Notes under the pieces: generated by a model
Database searches by the model: none
What the model was told of the DNA's origin: nothing
What the model saw: the letters and a program-made list of their open reading frames with translations, nothing else
Translations under genes and position numbers: made by a program
From: Myxococcales bacterium
GTDB taxonomy: Bacteria; Myxococcota_A; Bradymonadia; Bradymonadales; Bradymonadaceae
Assembly: GCA_007120615.1 (NCBI GenBank)
Contig: SKNI01000321.1
Span: forward strand, 1-14,038
DNA length: 14,038 nt
Direction: 5' to 3'
Part shown: piece after piece, positions 1 to 6,987 of the stretch
How the letters are laid out: each line of letters opens with the position of its first letter
Position numbering within the stretch: position 1 is the stretch's first letter

Positions 1-1145
1 AATCGGGCTCCGAATCCAACGGAGCGGTAAATCAGGGAAGTGCCGGGGAAGTGATCTGGGCATTCGAAACGGATGGAAGTCTATTCTCCAGTGCCACCCT
101 CGGCCTGGATGGAACGATCTTTATCAACCCCAACAAGACTCATATCTACGCCGTGGATTCCCAGACGGGCGAAGAAAAATGGAAATTCGAAAGCACCGAA
201 GACCACTCCACTCCGGTGGTCGCTTCCGACGGCACGGTATATGTGACCAGTCATCATCGACTTCACGCATTGAATCCGGAAAGCGGCGAAGAGAAGTGGG
301 TCTTTGAAGGGTCCACGGAAACATCTTTTGCCCGGGAGCCGGCTGTGGGCAGCGACGGGACGATTTACGTCGGATCCAGAGCCGGTTTTCTCTACGCCAT
401 CGACCCCGCCGAGGGGACAAGCAAATGGGTCTTTGAATCCTCCAGCTCCCTTCGTTCCGGAGCATCTATCGGCCCGGACGGAACCATCTATATTGGCTCC
501 GATGACGAGGGTGGCCGATCCACCAATGACAGTCTCTACGCGATCGATCCGGCCTCGGGAGAGCAAAAGTGGGCGTTTTCCAGTTCTGGATCCATCTACG
601 CCAATCCGGCCATCGCGGCGGACGGCACTATCTATTTCGGGACCTACGATAATGATACCTACGATGGCCGCTTCTACGCGGTAAATCCCGACGGAACAAA
701 AAAATGGGTCGTCGAACCCACCCACAAAGGACAGATCAATCCCGGCGCCTCCATCGGCGAAGACGGTACCATCTACGCCGGCGGTCAAGACCATCATCTC
801 TACGCCTTCGACCCCGCAAATGGCGATATCAAGTGGGCATTTAAGGCTCCCGGATCGATCACCGAGACGGTCCGCTCTACCCCGGCCATCGGTGACGACG
901 GCACGCTCTACTTCGGCTCGGGAAATGGCAATCTCTACGCCGTCAATTCCGCCAATGGCGAAGAGATCTGGGTCATGGAAACCGAACATTGGGTCTCCAG
1001 CCCGGTAATTGGAAGTGATGGCACCGTCTATGTGGGCTCACGAGACGGGAATCTCTATGCCGTGGCCTCGGCATCCGGCGGACTTGCCGACTCCCCCTGG
1101 CCGCTCCTCGGCGGCAATGCGCAGCGAAGTGGCTCAAAGAAGTAA
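1..1145 (+). CDS. PQQ-like beta-propeller repeat protein, 5' end missing
   Basis: The reading frame is open to the left edge (first full codon at 3), so the GTG at 51 is not a convincing start and the N-terminus, probably with a signal peptide, lies outside the window. The visible 380 residues hold about eight copies of a PQQ-like blade. Each pairs a DGT(I/V/L)(Y/F) strand with a later A(I/V)(D/N)P...G-x-x-KW segment, for example DGTIYVGS, SGEEKWVFEG and NGDIKWAF. Eight DGT motifs fit the eight-bladed fold of the PQQ/BamB-like superfamily. The C-terminal SPWPLLGGNAQRSG tail is a common ending in secreted proteins of this type. No residues prove PQQ binding or catalysis; many family members are structural or extracellular proteins, so an envelope or secreted location is inference. 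Its stop is followed by a 103 bp gap before the stress protein gene, so co-transcription is uncertain. Confidence 0.9.
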   Translation, partial: SGSESNGAVNQGSAGEVIWAFETDGSLFSSATLGLDGTIFINPNKTHIYAVDSQTGEEKWKFESTEDHSTPVVASDGTVYVTSHHRLHALNPESGEEKWVFEGSTETSFAREPAVGSDGTIYVGSRAGFLYAIDPAEGTSKWVFESSSSLRSGASIGPDGTIYIGSDDEGGRSTNDSLYAIDPASGEQKWAFSSSGSIYANPAIAADGTIYFGTYDNDTYDGRFYAVNPDGTKKWVVEPTHKGQINPGASIGEDGTIYAGGQDHHLYAFDPANGDIKWAFKAPGSITETVRSTPAIGDDGTLYFGSGNGNLYAVNSANGEEIWVMETEHWVSSPVIGSDGTVYVGSRDGNLYAVASASGGLADSPWPLLGGNAQRSGSKK

Positions 1146-1158
1146 ATCGCAGTTGCTC

Positions 1159-1186
1159 TTGCCGATGGCACGGTCATTGCTAGTAC
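1159..1186 (+). promoter_or_regulatory. weak candidate promoter of the universal stress protein gene
   Basis: TTGCCG at 1159-1164 is followed after 16 bases by TAGTAC at 1181-1186, about 60 bases before the ATG at 1249. The -35 box matches the sigma70 consensus at 4 of 6 positions and the -10 at 3 of 6. Alone this is weak. It is listed because similar TTGCNN boxes stand before several other genes here. Confidence 0.25.
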
Positions 1187-1205
1187 TTAAGGATGTCTGT
1201 GCAAC

Positions 1206-1222
1206 GGTTCCACTTGTGAACC
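1206..1222. promoter_or_regulatory. 17 bp dyad, possible operator
   Basis: GGTTC, seven bases, then GAACC form a perfect 5+5 dyad between the candidate promoter and the Shine-Dalgarno sequence of the universal stress protein gene. Its position just after a likely transcription start would suit a repressor site or a small mRNA hairpin. The arms are short enough to arise by chance. Confidence 0.25.
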
Positions 1223-1248
1223 ATGATATCCAAACGAGGAGAATATCG

Positions 1249-2055
1249 ATGACACTGCCTGCCAACGACGACTTTGTGATTGCCCATCTCACCGATCTCC
1301 ATCCCGACGGCGGGGTGGCCTTTTCCCACAGCGTGGCTCTGGCTCGTGACGCCGGAGCCCAACTGGTCTCGCTCAATGCCGGTGACGGCGTACATACCCG
1401 CCCAATGCCCAACACCGCCGCCCTTCTGAAATCGTGGGGCAACGCAACCGATGGCGTCACCCATACCGCGTTGACCCATACGTGCTGCGACGATCCGGTC
1501 AACACCTTGATCGACGGACTGCGCCCGATGGAACCCGAGTTGATCGTCGTCGGCACCCACCAATGGAAGGGATTTAGCCGCGCCGTCCGAGGCAGCACCA
1601 GCGAAGCCGTGGCCATTCAGGGGCTCGCTCCTACCCTCGTTCTTCCCATCGGCGAACCCGGGTTTGTCGACGAGCAGACCGGAGAAATCACTCTTCGAAA
1701 AGTCCTCATTCCCGTCGGAGACGACGAAGAGAGCACTGCTGCAATCAACGCCCTGACCGTCCTCCTTGACCGTTTCAAGCTCCACGATCTCGACCTCTAC
1801 CTCCTCCGCGTCGGCGGCGACAAAGTGCCCGATGAGCTCCTCGCTCCCGAAGGTCCTCAGTGGCGCTGGCAAGTCGTCGAACGACCGGGTAACCCGGTGG
1901 ACGGCATTATCTCGGCCTGCGACGAACTCGACTGCGACCTGGTCGTGATGGCCTCCCGTGGCCAGGATGGATTCCTCGATATGCTCCGGGGCACTCAGAC
2001 CCAGCAGGTAATGCGCAAGGTCTCTCGTCCCTTATTGGCCATCCCCGTGAAATGA
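1249..2055 (+). CDS. universal stress protein, two tandem UspA domains
   Basis: The 268-residue product has two UspA-fold halves. The first covers about residues 8-136 and the second about 149-268, each starting with a hydrophobic beta strand (FVIAHLTD; KVLIPVGDD) and ending with the usual nucleotide-loop strand and a P-x-L-x-x-P/V end. ATP-binding Usp proteins carry G-x2-G-x9-G-(S/T). Here the first half reads G102-x2-Q105-x9-G115-S116 and the second A235-x2-G238-x9-G248-T249, so each loop has lost one glycine. Binding of ATP or another nucleotide is therefore uncertain. The ATG at 1249 is chosen because GAGGAG (1236-1241) lies 7 bases before it and the fold starts at once. The in-frame opening further upstream would overlap the previous gene. 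A cytoplasmic stress or energy-status role is family knowledge; the specific trigger is unknown. Confidence 0.9.
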   Translation: MTLPANDDFVIAHLTDLHPDGGVAFSHSVALARDAGAQLVSLNAGDGVHTRPMPNTAALLKSWGNATDGVTHTALTHTCCDDPVNTLIDGLRPMEPELIVVGTHQWKGFSRAVRGSTSEAVAIQGLAPTLVLPIGEPGFVDEQTGEITLRKVLIPVGDDEESTAAINALTVLLDRFKLHDLDLYLLRVGGDKVPDELLAPEGPQWRWQVVERPGNPVDGIISACDELDCDLVVMASRGQDGFLDMLRGTQTQQVMRKVSRPLLAIPVK

Positions 2056-2073
2056 CGCCCTTATCGTGAGGCC

Positions 2074-2156
2074 GGAAACCCGCCCGAAACGTTTCAGCCA
2101 GCGTTCACCGTCTCAACACCCTGAAACAAAGCGCGGGTTTCCCCAGGTCCTTTTTT
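2074..2156 (+). terminator. nested hairpin with T-run after the stress protein gene
   Basis: A perfect 10 bp inverted repeat, GGAAACCCGC at 2074-2083 and GCGGGTTTCC at 2133-2142, encloses a second 7 bp pair, GTTTCAG at 2091-2097 and CTGAAAC at 2121-2127. Six T follow at 2151-2156. The T-run starts 8 bases after the stem rather than directly behind it, so it is not a textbook Rho-independent terminator. It could instead be a structured leader or a partial repeat. It begins 19 bases after the stop of the stress protein gene. Confidence 0.5.
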
Positions 2157-2163
2157 GATCCCC

Positions 2164-2192
2164 TTGCCCTCTGCGCTCCAGGTCTTTAGCTT
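2164..2192 (+). promoter_or_regulatory. weak candidate promoter of the class V aminotransferase gene
   Basis: TTGCCC at 2164-2169, a 17-base spacer, then TAGCTT at 2187-2192, 40 bases before the ATG at 2233. The same two hexamers recur with an 18-base spacer ahead of the gene at 7169. The spacing suits sigma70, but the -10 matches consensus only at 3 of 6 positions. Confidence 0.3.
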
Positions 2193-2232
2193 GGTCATAA
2201 CCCTTTACTTCCCCCTGTGAGGTCAAGAGATC

Positions 2233-3936
2233 ATGGATGACCACGCCCACGGAGTTCGCCTCATCGATACGATTCGAAACTCGATCATCGGTGATGATCG
2301 AGTCATCGAGGGCCCCTACGGCCCGAGACGTCTGACCTACGCCGACTATACCGCATCGGGCCGCTGCCTTAGCTTCATCGAGGACTATCTCCGCCAGGAG
2401 GTCATGCCCCTCTACGCCAACACTCACACCGAGACATCGGGCACCGGGCTGCAGACCACCCGCCTGCGCGATGAGGCCCGACGGATCATCCGAGATGCCG
2501 TCGGAGGCACCGAAGAGGACGTGGTGATCTTCTGTGGCTCCGGGGCCACCGGCGCGATCCACAAGATCGTCGATATCCTCAATCTCTGCCTGCCCCCCGA
2601 TCTAGACGCCCGCTATGATCTGGCCGCTCACATCCCCGCCGAAGATCGGCCGGTCGTCTTCATCGGCCCCTACGAGCATCACTCCAATGAGCTCCCCTGG
2701 CGAGAATCCATCGCCGACGTGGTAGTGATCCCCGAGGACGCCGATGGACGCATCGACCTGGAGGTGCTGGAAGAAAAACTCATCGAATTTGGTGATAGAC
2801 CACTGAAAATCGGCAGTTTCTCCGCCGCCTCCAACGTCACGGGCATCGGCTCCGACACCCGCAACACCGCCGCCCTTCTGCACCGCCATGGGGCGCTCTC
2901 CTTCTGGGACTTCGCCGCTGCCGCGCCCTACGTGCAGATCGAGATGAATATGCGCGACGACGAGCCCGAGGGGGACCTCGTTTATAAGGACGCCATCTTT
3001 CTCTCTCCCCACAAATTCATTGGCGGCCCGGGCACCCCGGGCGTGTTGGTAGTCAAGCGAAACCTCCTGACCAACCGGGTCCCCACCGTCCCCGGCGGCG
3101 GCACCGTGGCCTACGTGAGCGAGACCGAACACCGCTACCTCGATGACCCGATCCACCGCGAAGAAGGTGGCACTCCGGCGATCATCGAGAGCATCCGCGC
3201 CGGCCTGGTCTTCCAACTCAAAGAAGCGGTCGGACCGGACCTGATCCGAAAAAAAGAGCGCAGCTTTGAGCGCCGGGCCATCGCCTCCTGGAGTGAAAAC
3301 CCCAATATCCACATCCTCGGAAACCTCGACGCCTGGAGACTCTCGATCATCTCTTTTATGATCCGCTACGAGGACGGCTTTCTTCACCACAACTTTGTGG
3401 TCGCCCTCCTCAACGATCTTATGGGCATTCAGGCCCGAGGAGGCTGCTCCTGTGCCGGTCCCTACGGACATAGACTCTTGGGAATCGACCTTCCCACCAG
3501 CAAGGAATTCGAACGAGAGATCCTCCGGGGCTGTGAGGGAATCAAACCGGGCTGGGTCCGTTTGAACTTCAATTATTTCATCTCCGACGCCACCTTCGAC
3601 TACCTCTTGAAGGCCGTTCACCTGATCGCAAACCACGGCTGGAAACTGCTCCCCCATTATCGATTTTTGCCCTCCCGAGGCACCTGGCATCACCGCCGAG
3701 GACAACCGGATCCGATGCTAAAGCTCAACGATATCTCCTACGAAAACGGGCGCATGCAATACCGCACTCGCCACGTCGCCGAGCCCGAATCGATCCTCAC
3801 AACCTACCTCGATGAAGCCCGCGAGACCCTGGAGAACGCCCACCCACCGGAAGACGCCATCGAAGATCCCCCGATGTCCGAGGACTTCCAAACTCTGCGC
3901 TGGTTCCCCCTTCCCTCCGAGATTCGACCGGGCTGA
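2233..3936 (+). CDS. class V aminotransferase / cysteine desulfurase-like PLP enzyme
   Basis: This 567-residue protein belongs to the class V PLP-dependent aminotransferase fold (SufS/Csd-like, COG0520 type). Visible signatures are YADYTASGRCLS near residue 37, the glycine-rich SGATGA stretch, YEHHSNELPW at 147-156, D226 in SFWDFAAAAP where the PLP-binding aspartate is expected, the probable Schiff-base lysine K261 in SPHKFIGGPG, RGGCSCAGPYGH with C405 and C407, and R443 in GWVRLNFNYF where a substrate-carboxylate arginine is expected. C407 lines up with the catalytic cysteine of cysteine desulfurases, so sulfur or selenium release from cysteine or selenocysteine is plausible but unproven. 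The glutamine usual near the PLP aspartate (DxAQ) is replaced by alanine. The protein is about 150 residues longer than SufS, mostly at the C-terminus. The ATG at 2233 follows GAGG (2219-2222). No suf, isc or moco genes adjoin it. Confidence 0.9.
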   Translation: MDDHAHGVRLIDTIRNSIIGDDRVIEGPYGPRRLTYADYTASGRCLSFIEDYLRQEVMPLYANTHTETSGTGLQTTRLRDEARRIIRDAVGGTEEDVVIFCGSGATGAIHKIVDILNLCLPPDLDARYDLAAHIPAEDRPVVFIGPYEHHSNELPWRESIADVVVIPEDADGRIDLEVLEEKLIEFGDRPLKIGSFSAASNVTGIGSDTRNTAALLHRHGALSFWDFAAAAPYVQIEMNMRDDEPEGDLVYKDAIFLSPHKFIGGPGTPGVLVVKRNLLTNRVPTVPGGGTVAYVSETEHRYLDDPIHREEGGTPAIIESIRAGLVFQLKEAVGPDLIRKKERSFERRAIASWSENPNIHILGNLDAWRLSIISFMIRYEDGFLHHNFVVALLNDLMGIQARGGCSCAGPYGHRLLGIDLPTSKEFEREILRGCEGIKPGWVRLNFNYFISDATFDYLLKAVHLIANHGWKLLPHYRFLPSRGTWHHRRGQPDPMLKLNDISYENGRMQYRTRHVAEPESILTTYLDEARETLENAHPPEDAIEDPPMSEDFQTLRWFPLPSEIRPG

Positions 3937-3941
3937 TCTGG

Positions 3942-3960
3942 CCTCAACGAGGATTTTTTT
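3942..3960 (+). terminator. short hairpin with T7, possible terminator
   Basis: CCTC (3942-3945), loop AAC, GAGG (3949-3952), then A and seven T (3954-3960), directly after the stop of the aminotransferase gene. The arrangement is that of an intrinsic terminator, but the stem has only four base pairs, so efficiency is doubtful. Confidence 0.35.
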
Positions 3961-4045
3961 CAGAAAGACGCAAAACCGGCCTCCAACTGGCGATAATAGG
4001 TGTAGCGATCACGCTGTCCACCTCACCAGGCGAACGGAGCCCGAG

Positions 4046-5653
4046 ATGACGAATCGAATCGATGGAGGCGCACCGCGCCCGGTCCAGGACACCACCGCGG
4101 AGAGTACAGACTCCGCCAAATCTGCAGAGAACACCGAATCCAGTGGTACGGCCGAAGCCGCCCGCCCCAAAGGCCTGGTGAGCGCCGATCAGTGGGAAAA
4201 GGCAATGGAGTCCTTCGACGATTTCGTCGGTAGTTCCTCCGCAAAGAGCGACTCCACCGACGACGCTCCTGCCGAGGCCGGCGGGGCCGATCTCGAAGAA
4301 CCGCGGGCGGTCTGGGAGATGATGGTCCCCGATAGCGTCTCCGACGCTGTGGAATCTTATAGTGAATACGCTGCAACCCAAGAGACAGCGGAGCCCGCTT
4401 CGCCTGCACCCGCTTCACCTGCGGCAAATGAGTCCTTCGACCTTCAGCAGAACGGCCCCGCCAATACGATCTCCTCCGCTCTGGACACCGGTCATCTTCA
4501 GAACGCCGGCCCCCGCGAAATCCGACGAGAGATGGCTCAGATCATCCAGAATCTACCACCAGGCCAGCGCTCCGAGTTAGTGGATCTGGCCGCCAACGGC
4601 GACGACCTGCGGGCTGATCTGATGGAGATTCACGACAACGCCAGAGTCGTCGATGACATCGTCTCCGAGGTCCAGGGACACGTTCTGGCCGAAACTGGAG
4701 CGAAGATCACCGCCATCGCCCGTCCTCAAATGGAAGCCGGGATGGAGGCACTCCAGAACCTCAACGACAGCCAGGAGAGCCGACGCGCATTTCTGGCTAC
4801 CGTCGCCAGCGGAGCCGAATCAAAAGAAGACATCGCTCAGGTGCTCAGTGAATTTGGGCTTTCTTCCGGCGCCACGGACCAACTCTCAGAAGTCTTGGAC
4901 GAGCTTCGCTCCGACGAGTCCGCCATGAATTCGTTTCTCAACGGCGAACGCGGCGACCGAAGCCTCGGCAATTTCCGTGGTGAATACGCCCAGGCCGAGC
5001 GGGTATTTGAGAGACAACTCAACTCCATGCACGGCGGTCTCGACAGCCTTCATAAAGAGATGGGCACTAACGAGATCCGCCACGATAAATTTCTCACCGA
5101 CCCCCGGGTCGCCCCCATCCGCGACCAGGTTCTGGCCGATATGGGCGCCGTCACCGGTCCGCCCGGCCAGGAGAACGCTCTCGGGGCGTTTTTCAATGAG
5201 GCAACCGATGACTCCACCTCGGCCCAGAACCGGGAACGCAACTACCAGGCCGGAGCTGGATTCGCAGGTGGCGTGGTTCTGTCGTTGGCTACCGGTGGAA
5301 CTGCTTTACCTGCCATCCTCCTTGCTGCAGGTGGAGCTGGCGCACAGGCCGTTCCAGACGTCGCCATCGCCCACCAGGACGTCCATCGCGCTCAGGGCGC
5401 CGTTAATATCGAACTCGCCGGAGCCCAGTTGACTCAAATGGCCGAACGTGACCGGAACGTTGCGTACGCTGTGGCCGCTGCAAACGTCGTCGTCGCAGGT
5501 CTCAGCACTGGCGTCGGCAAGGGGATCAGCTCTAATATGCAGCATGTCGAAAAGACACCGGTGAAGGAAACTGTAGTCGAAACTTTAGTTGAGAGCGGCG
5601 CTGCTGCTGCAATGGAGATAGGCGACGCTGCCCACGACAACTACAACCGCTGA
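4046..5653 (+). CDS. unrecognised 535-residue protein, disordered N-terminus, hydrophobic glycine-rich C-terminal region
   Basis: I do not recognise a family. From the ATG at 4046 (GGAG at 4036-4039, 6-base spacing) the first ~140 residues are rich in Ala, Ser, Thr, Glu, Asp and Pro and look disordered, with an APASPA-like linker near 120. Residues ~140-400 appear almost wholly alpha-helical, with many charged and amphipathic stretches. Residues ~402-440 hold a glycine/alanine-rich hydrophobic stretch that could form a helical hairpin (AGFAGGVVLSLATGG, then LPAILLAAGGAGAQAV). A second hydrophobic helix lies near 472-490, followed by a charged tail. There is no N-terminal signal peptide. This layout recalls membrane-inserting or pre-toxin regions of secreted effectors, but no toxin domain or immunity gene is evident, so that is speculation. 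An in-frame opening from 3812 would overlap the aminotransferase gene and lacks the ribosome site. Confidence 0.8.
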   Translation: MTNRIDGGAPRPVQDTTAESTDSAKSAENTESSGTAEAARPKGLVSADQWEKAMESFDDFVGSSSAKSDSTDDAPAEAGGADLEEPRAVWEMMVPDSVSDAVESYSEYAATQETAEPASPAPASPAANESFDLQQNGPANTISSALDTGHLQNAGPREIRREMAQIIQNLPPGQRSELVDLAANGDDLRADLMEIHDNARVVDDIVSEVQGHVLAETGAKITAIARPQMEAGMEALQNLNDSQESRRAFLATVASGAESKEDIAQVLSEFGLSSGATDQLSEVLDELRSDESAMNSFLNGERGDRSLGNFRGEYAQAERVFERQLNSMHGGLDSLHKEMGTNEIRHDKFLTDPRVAPIRDQVLADMGAVTGPPGQENALGAFFNEATDDSTSAQNRERNYQAGAGFAGGVVLSLATGGTALPAILLAAGGAGAQAVPDVAIAHQDVHRAQGAVNIELAGAQLTQMAERDRNVAYAVAAANVVVAGLSTGVGKGISSNMQHVEKTPVKETVVETLVESGAAAAMEIGDAAHDNYNR

Positions 5654-5661
5654 CGCTCCCT

Positions 5662-5690
5662 TTGCTCCCCGACATACGATGCGCTAAGTG
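5662..5690 (+). promoter_or_regulatory. weak candidate promoter of tatD
   Basis: TTGCTC at 5662-5667, a 17-base spacer and TAAGTG at 5685-5690, 37 bases before the ATG at 5728. Only the -35 half resembles consensus. It fits the TTGCNN pattern seen in other gaps of the window. Confidence 0.25.
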
Positions 5691-5727
5691 TGTTGCTCGA
5701 TCATCTCTATCTCCCTCGAGCAGGACC

Positions 5728-6522
5728 ATGACCACTACACCCCGACTCTTCGACAGCCACGCCCACCTCGACTTTCCGAAATTCCAGGACGATCTCCCCG
5801 GCGTCATCGACCGGGCTCGCAAAGCGGGAGTGGAGCGCATCGTCACCATCGGCGCCAGCCGCGGACTCGGCAGCAATCACCGGGCCCTGGAGATCGCCCG
5901 AGAGTTCGACGATATCCGCTGCACCACCGGCTTTCATCCCCACGAAGCTAAAGACTGCACCGACGAGTACTTTGAGATCATCGCCTCGGAGTTCGCCGAA
6001 TTACCGGAGGTCGTCGCCATCGGCGAAACGGGGCTCGACTACCACTACGATAAATCTCCCCGTCCTGTGCAAAAAGCGGTCTTTCGGCGCTTCTTAGAGT
6101 TGGCCATGGACGTCGACAAGCCCGTCGTCATCCACACCCGGGACGCCGAAGAAGACACCATCAATGTCCTCAAAGAAGTCGGCATCCGACGAGGAATCTT
6201 GCATTGCTTCTCGGGCTCGGCGGACCTCGCAAAAGCCGGACTGGAGCTCGGCTTTCATATCTCCTTCTCCGGCATCGCCACCTTTAAGAATGCAAAGGAT
6301 ATCCTTCAGATCGCCGTCGATACCCCATCGGATCGCATTATGGTGGAGACAGACGCTCCCTTTCTTGCCCCTTCCCCGAATCGAGGGAAGACCAACGAGC
6401 CCGCATTTGTCCGATTTACGGCACAAAAAATCGCCGAAGCTCGCGGGACCACCCTTGAGGATTTCGCAGCACTGACCTTTGAAAACGCCAGTCGACTCTA
6501 TGATTGGGATTTTGACGCCTGA
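5728..6522 (+). CDS. tatD: TatD family metal-dependent hydrolase / DNase
   Basis: The 264-residue product has the full set of TatD metal-ligand motifs on a TIM-barrel: H11 and H13 in FDSHAHLD, E100 in AIGETGLDYHY, H136 in VVIHTRDA, H159 in ILHCFSG and D209 in VETDAPFLAP. The RGKTNEPAFV stretch after the last motif is also typical (RGKxNEPxxV). Length matches the usual ~260 residues. TatD proteins are cytoplasmic Mg2+-dependent nucleases, described as 3'-5' exonucleases in DNA repair and degradation and, in some relatives, as D-aminoacyl-tRNA deacylases. The ATG at 5728, preceded by AGGA (5722-5725), is preferred to the in-frame opening at 5662 because the conserved fold starts eight residues after it. 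The gene sits alone between unknown genes, and its last 25 bases overlap the end of the convergent gene. Confidence 0.96.
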   Translation: MTTTPRLFDSHAHLDFPKFQDDLPGVIDRARKAGVERIVTIGASRGLGSNHRALEIAREFDDIRCTTGFHPHEAKDCTDEYFEIIASEFAELPEVVAIGETGLDYHYDKSPRPVQKAVFRRFLELAMDVDKPVVIHTRDAEEDTINVLKEVGIRRGILHCFSGSADLAKAGLELGFHISFSGIATFKNAKDILQIAVDTPSDRIMVETDAPFLAPSPNRGKTNEPAFVRFTAQKIAEARGTTLEDFAALTFENASRLYDWDFDA

Positions 6523-6980
6523 AGAGCGGATTTGCTCATCGGATGGGTGACCTCGGCGATCTTCTTTCGACCGGCCTGGGTGAACTCGGCCCACAACGTC
6601 TGACTGCTCTCGGTCCCGGGCAAGATCTCATCGAATATATCTTTGGCGATATAGACGTTTTTCACCGCCGAGATGTCCACGAAATTCGCAAGGGGTGTAC
6701 CCTTTATCTCTTGACTGGAGAGCATGTAGATCTTTCGCATCAGATCGCTGCAGCGATGGGCCCACACCGAGGCTTCCCGCGCCGGTGCCAGCTTTTCCGT
6801 AGTACCCTCTTTCTTGGTGATCTGAACGCCGTTGGTCTCATCGACGCTTCCTCGTCGGGCCTTCTCCACGTCCTGCATCACCCGGTGGTACATCTCTCGG
6901 ACAAATTCTCGGTCCCCACTTACCTCGAGTTTGATCCCACCAAAGTCAAAGCGGAAATGTGTCAACTCGTCGTCGGCCAT
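6498..6980 (-). CDS. unrecognised small cytoplasmic protein (about 160 residues)
   Basis: No family is recognised. The protein begins MADDELTHFRFDFGG, has a short beta-like segment (GGIKLEVSGDREFV) leading into a charged helix (REMYHRVMQDVEKARR), a charged polar linker, then a helical C-terminal half around WAHRCSDLMRKIYML and VYIAKDIFDEIL, and ends in a Ser/Lys-rich tail. There is no signal peptide or membrane segment. Balanced Lys/Glu/Asp content and GC-biased third positions favour this strand over the opposing open frame at 6543-6995. The ATG at 6980 is preferred; a TTG at 6986 would add two residues. No clear Shine-Dalgarno precedes either, which lowers certainty on the start. It converges on tatD with a 25 bp overlap and diverges from the ABC operon. 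Confidence 0.75.
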   Translation of the reverse strand: MADDELTHFRFDFGGIKLEVSGDREFVREMYHRVMQDVEKARRGSVDETNGVQITKKEGTTEKLAPAREASVWAHRCSDLMRKIYMLSSQEIKGTPLANFVDISAVKNVYIAKDIFDEILPGTESSQTLWAEFTQAGRKKIAEVTHPMSKSALQASKSQS

Positions 6981-6987
6981 AATCAAT

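Noticed and set aside
81..989. Long minus-strand open frame opposite the PQQ-repeat gene
   Set aside because: It arises from the repetitive DGT-type codons of the beta-propeller on the other strand. Its product is a low-quality repetitive sequence with no domain, and the plus-strand protein is unmistakable.
1009..1248. N-terminal extension of the universal stress protein from an upstream in-frame start
   Set aside because: It would overlap the end of the PQQ gene in another frame, gives a sequence unlike Usp proteins, and a strong ribosome site precedes the ATG at 1249.
2148..2187. Direct repeat CCAGGTCC / CCAGGTCT near the desulfurase-like gene
   Set aside because: Only about seven to eight bases are shared and there is no third copy; chance is sufficient.
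2602..3705. Long minus-strand open frame opposite the class V aminotransferase gene
   Set aside because: The plus strand encodes clear PLP-enzyme motifs through this whole stretch; the antisense product is Gly/Val/Asp-rich and motif-free, typical of a shadow in GC-rich DNA.
3992..3997. GATAAT as a -10 box for the 535-residue protein gene
   Set aside because: The bases at the expected -35 distance (CGCAAA) do not resemble a -35 box, so it was not listed as a promoter.
3812..4045. N-terminal extension of the 535-residue protein
   Set aside because: It would overlap the aminotransferase coding sequence. The Pro/Arg-rich product looks like an out-of-frame translation, and GGAG correctly precedes the ATG at 4046.
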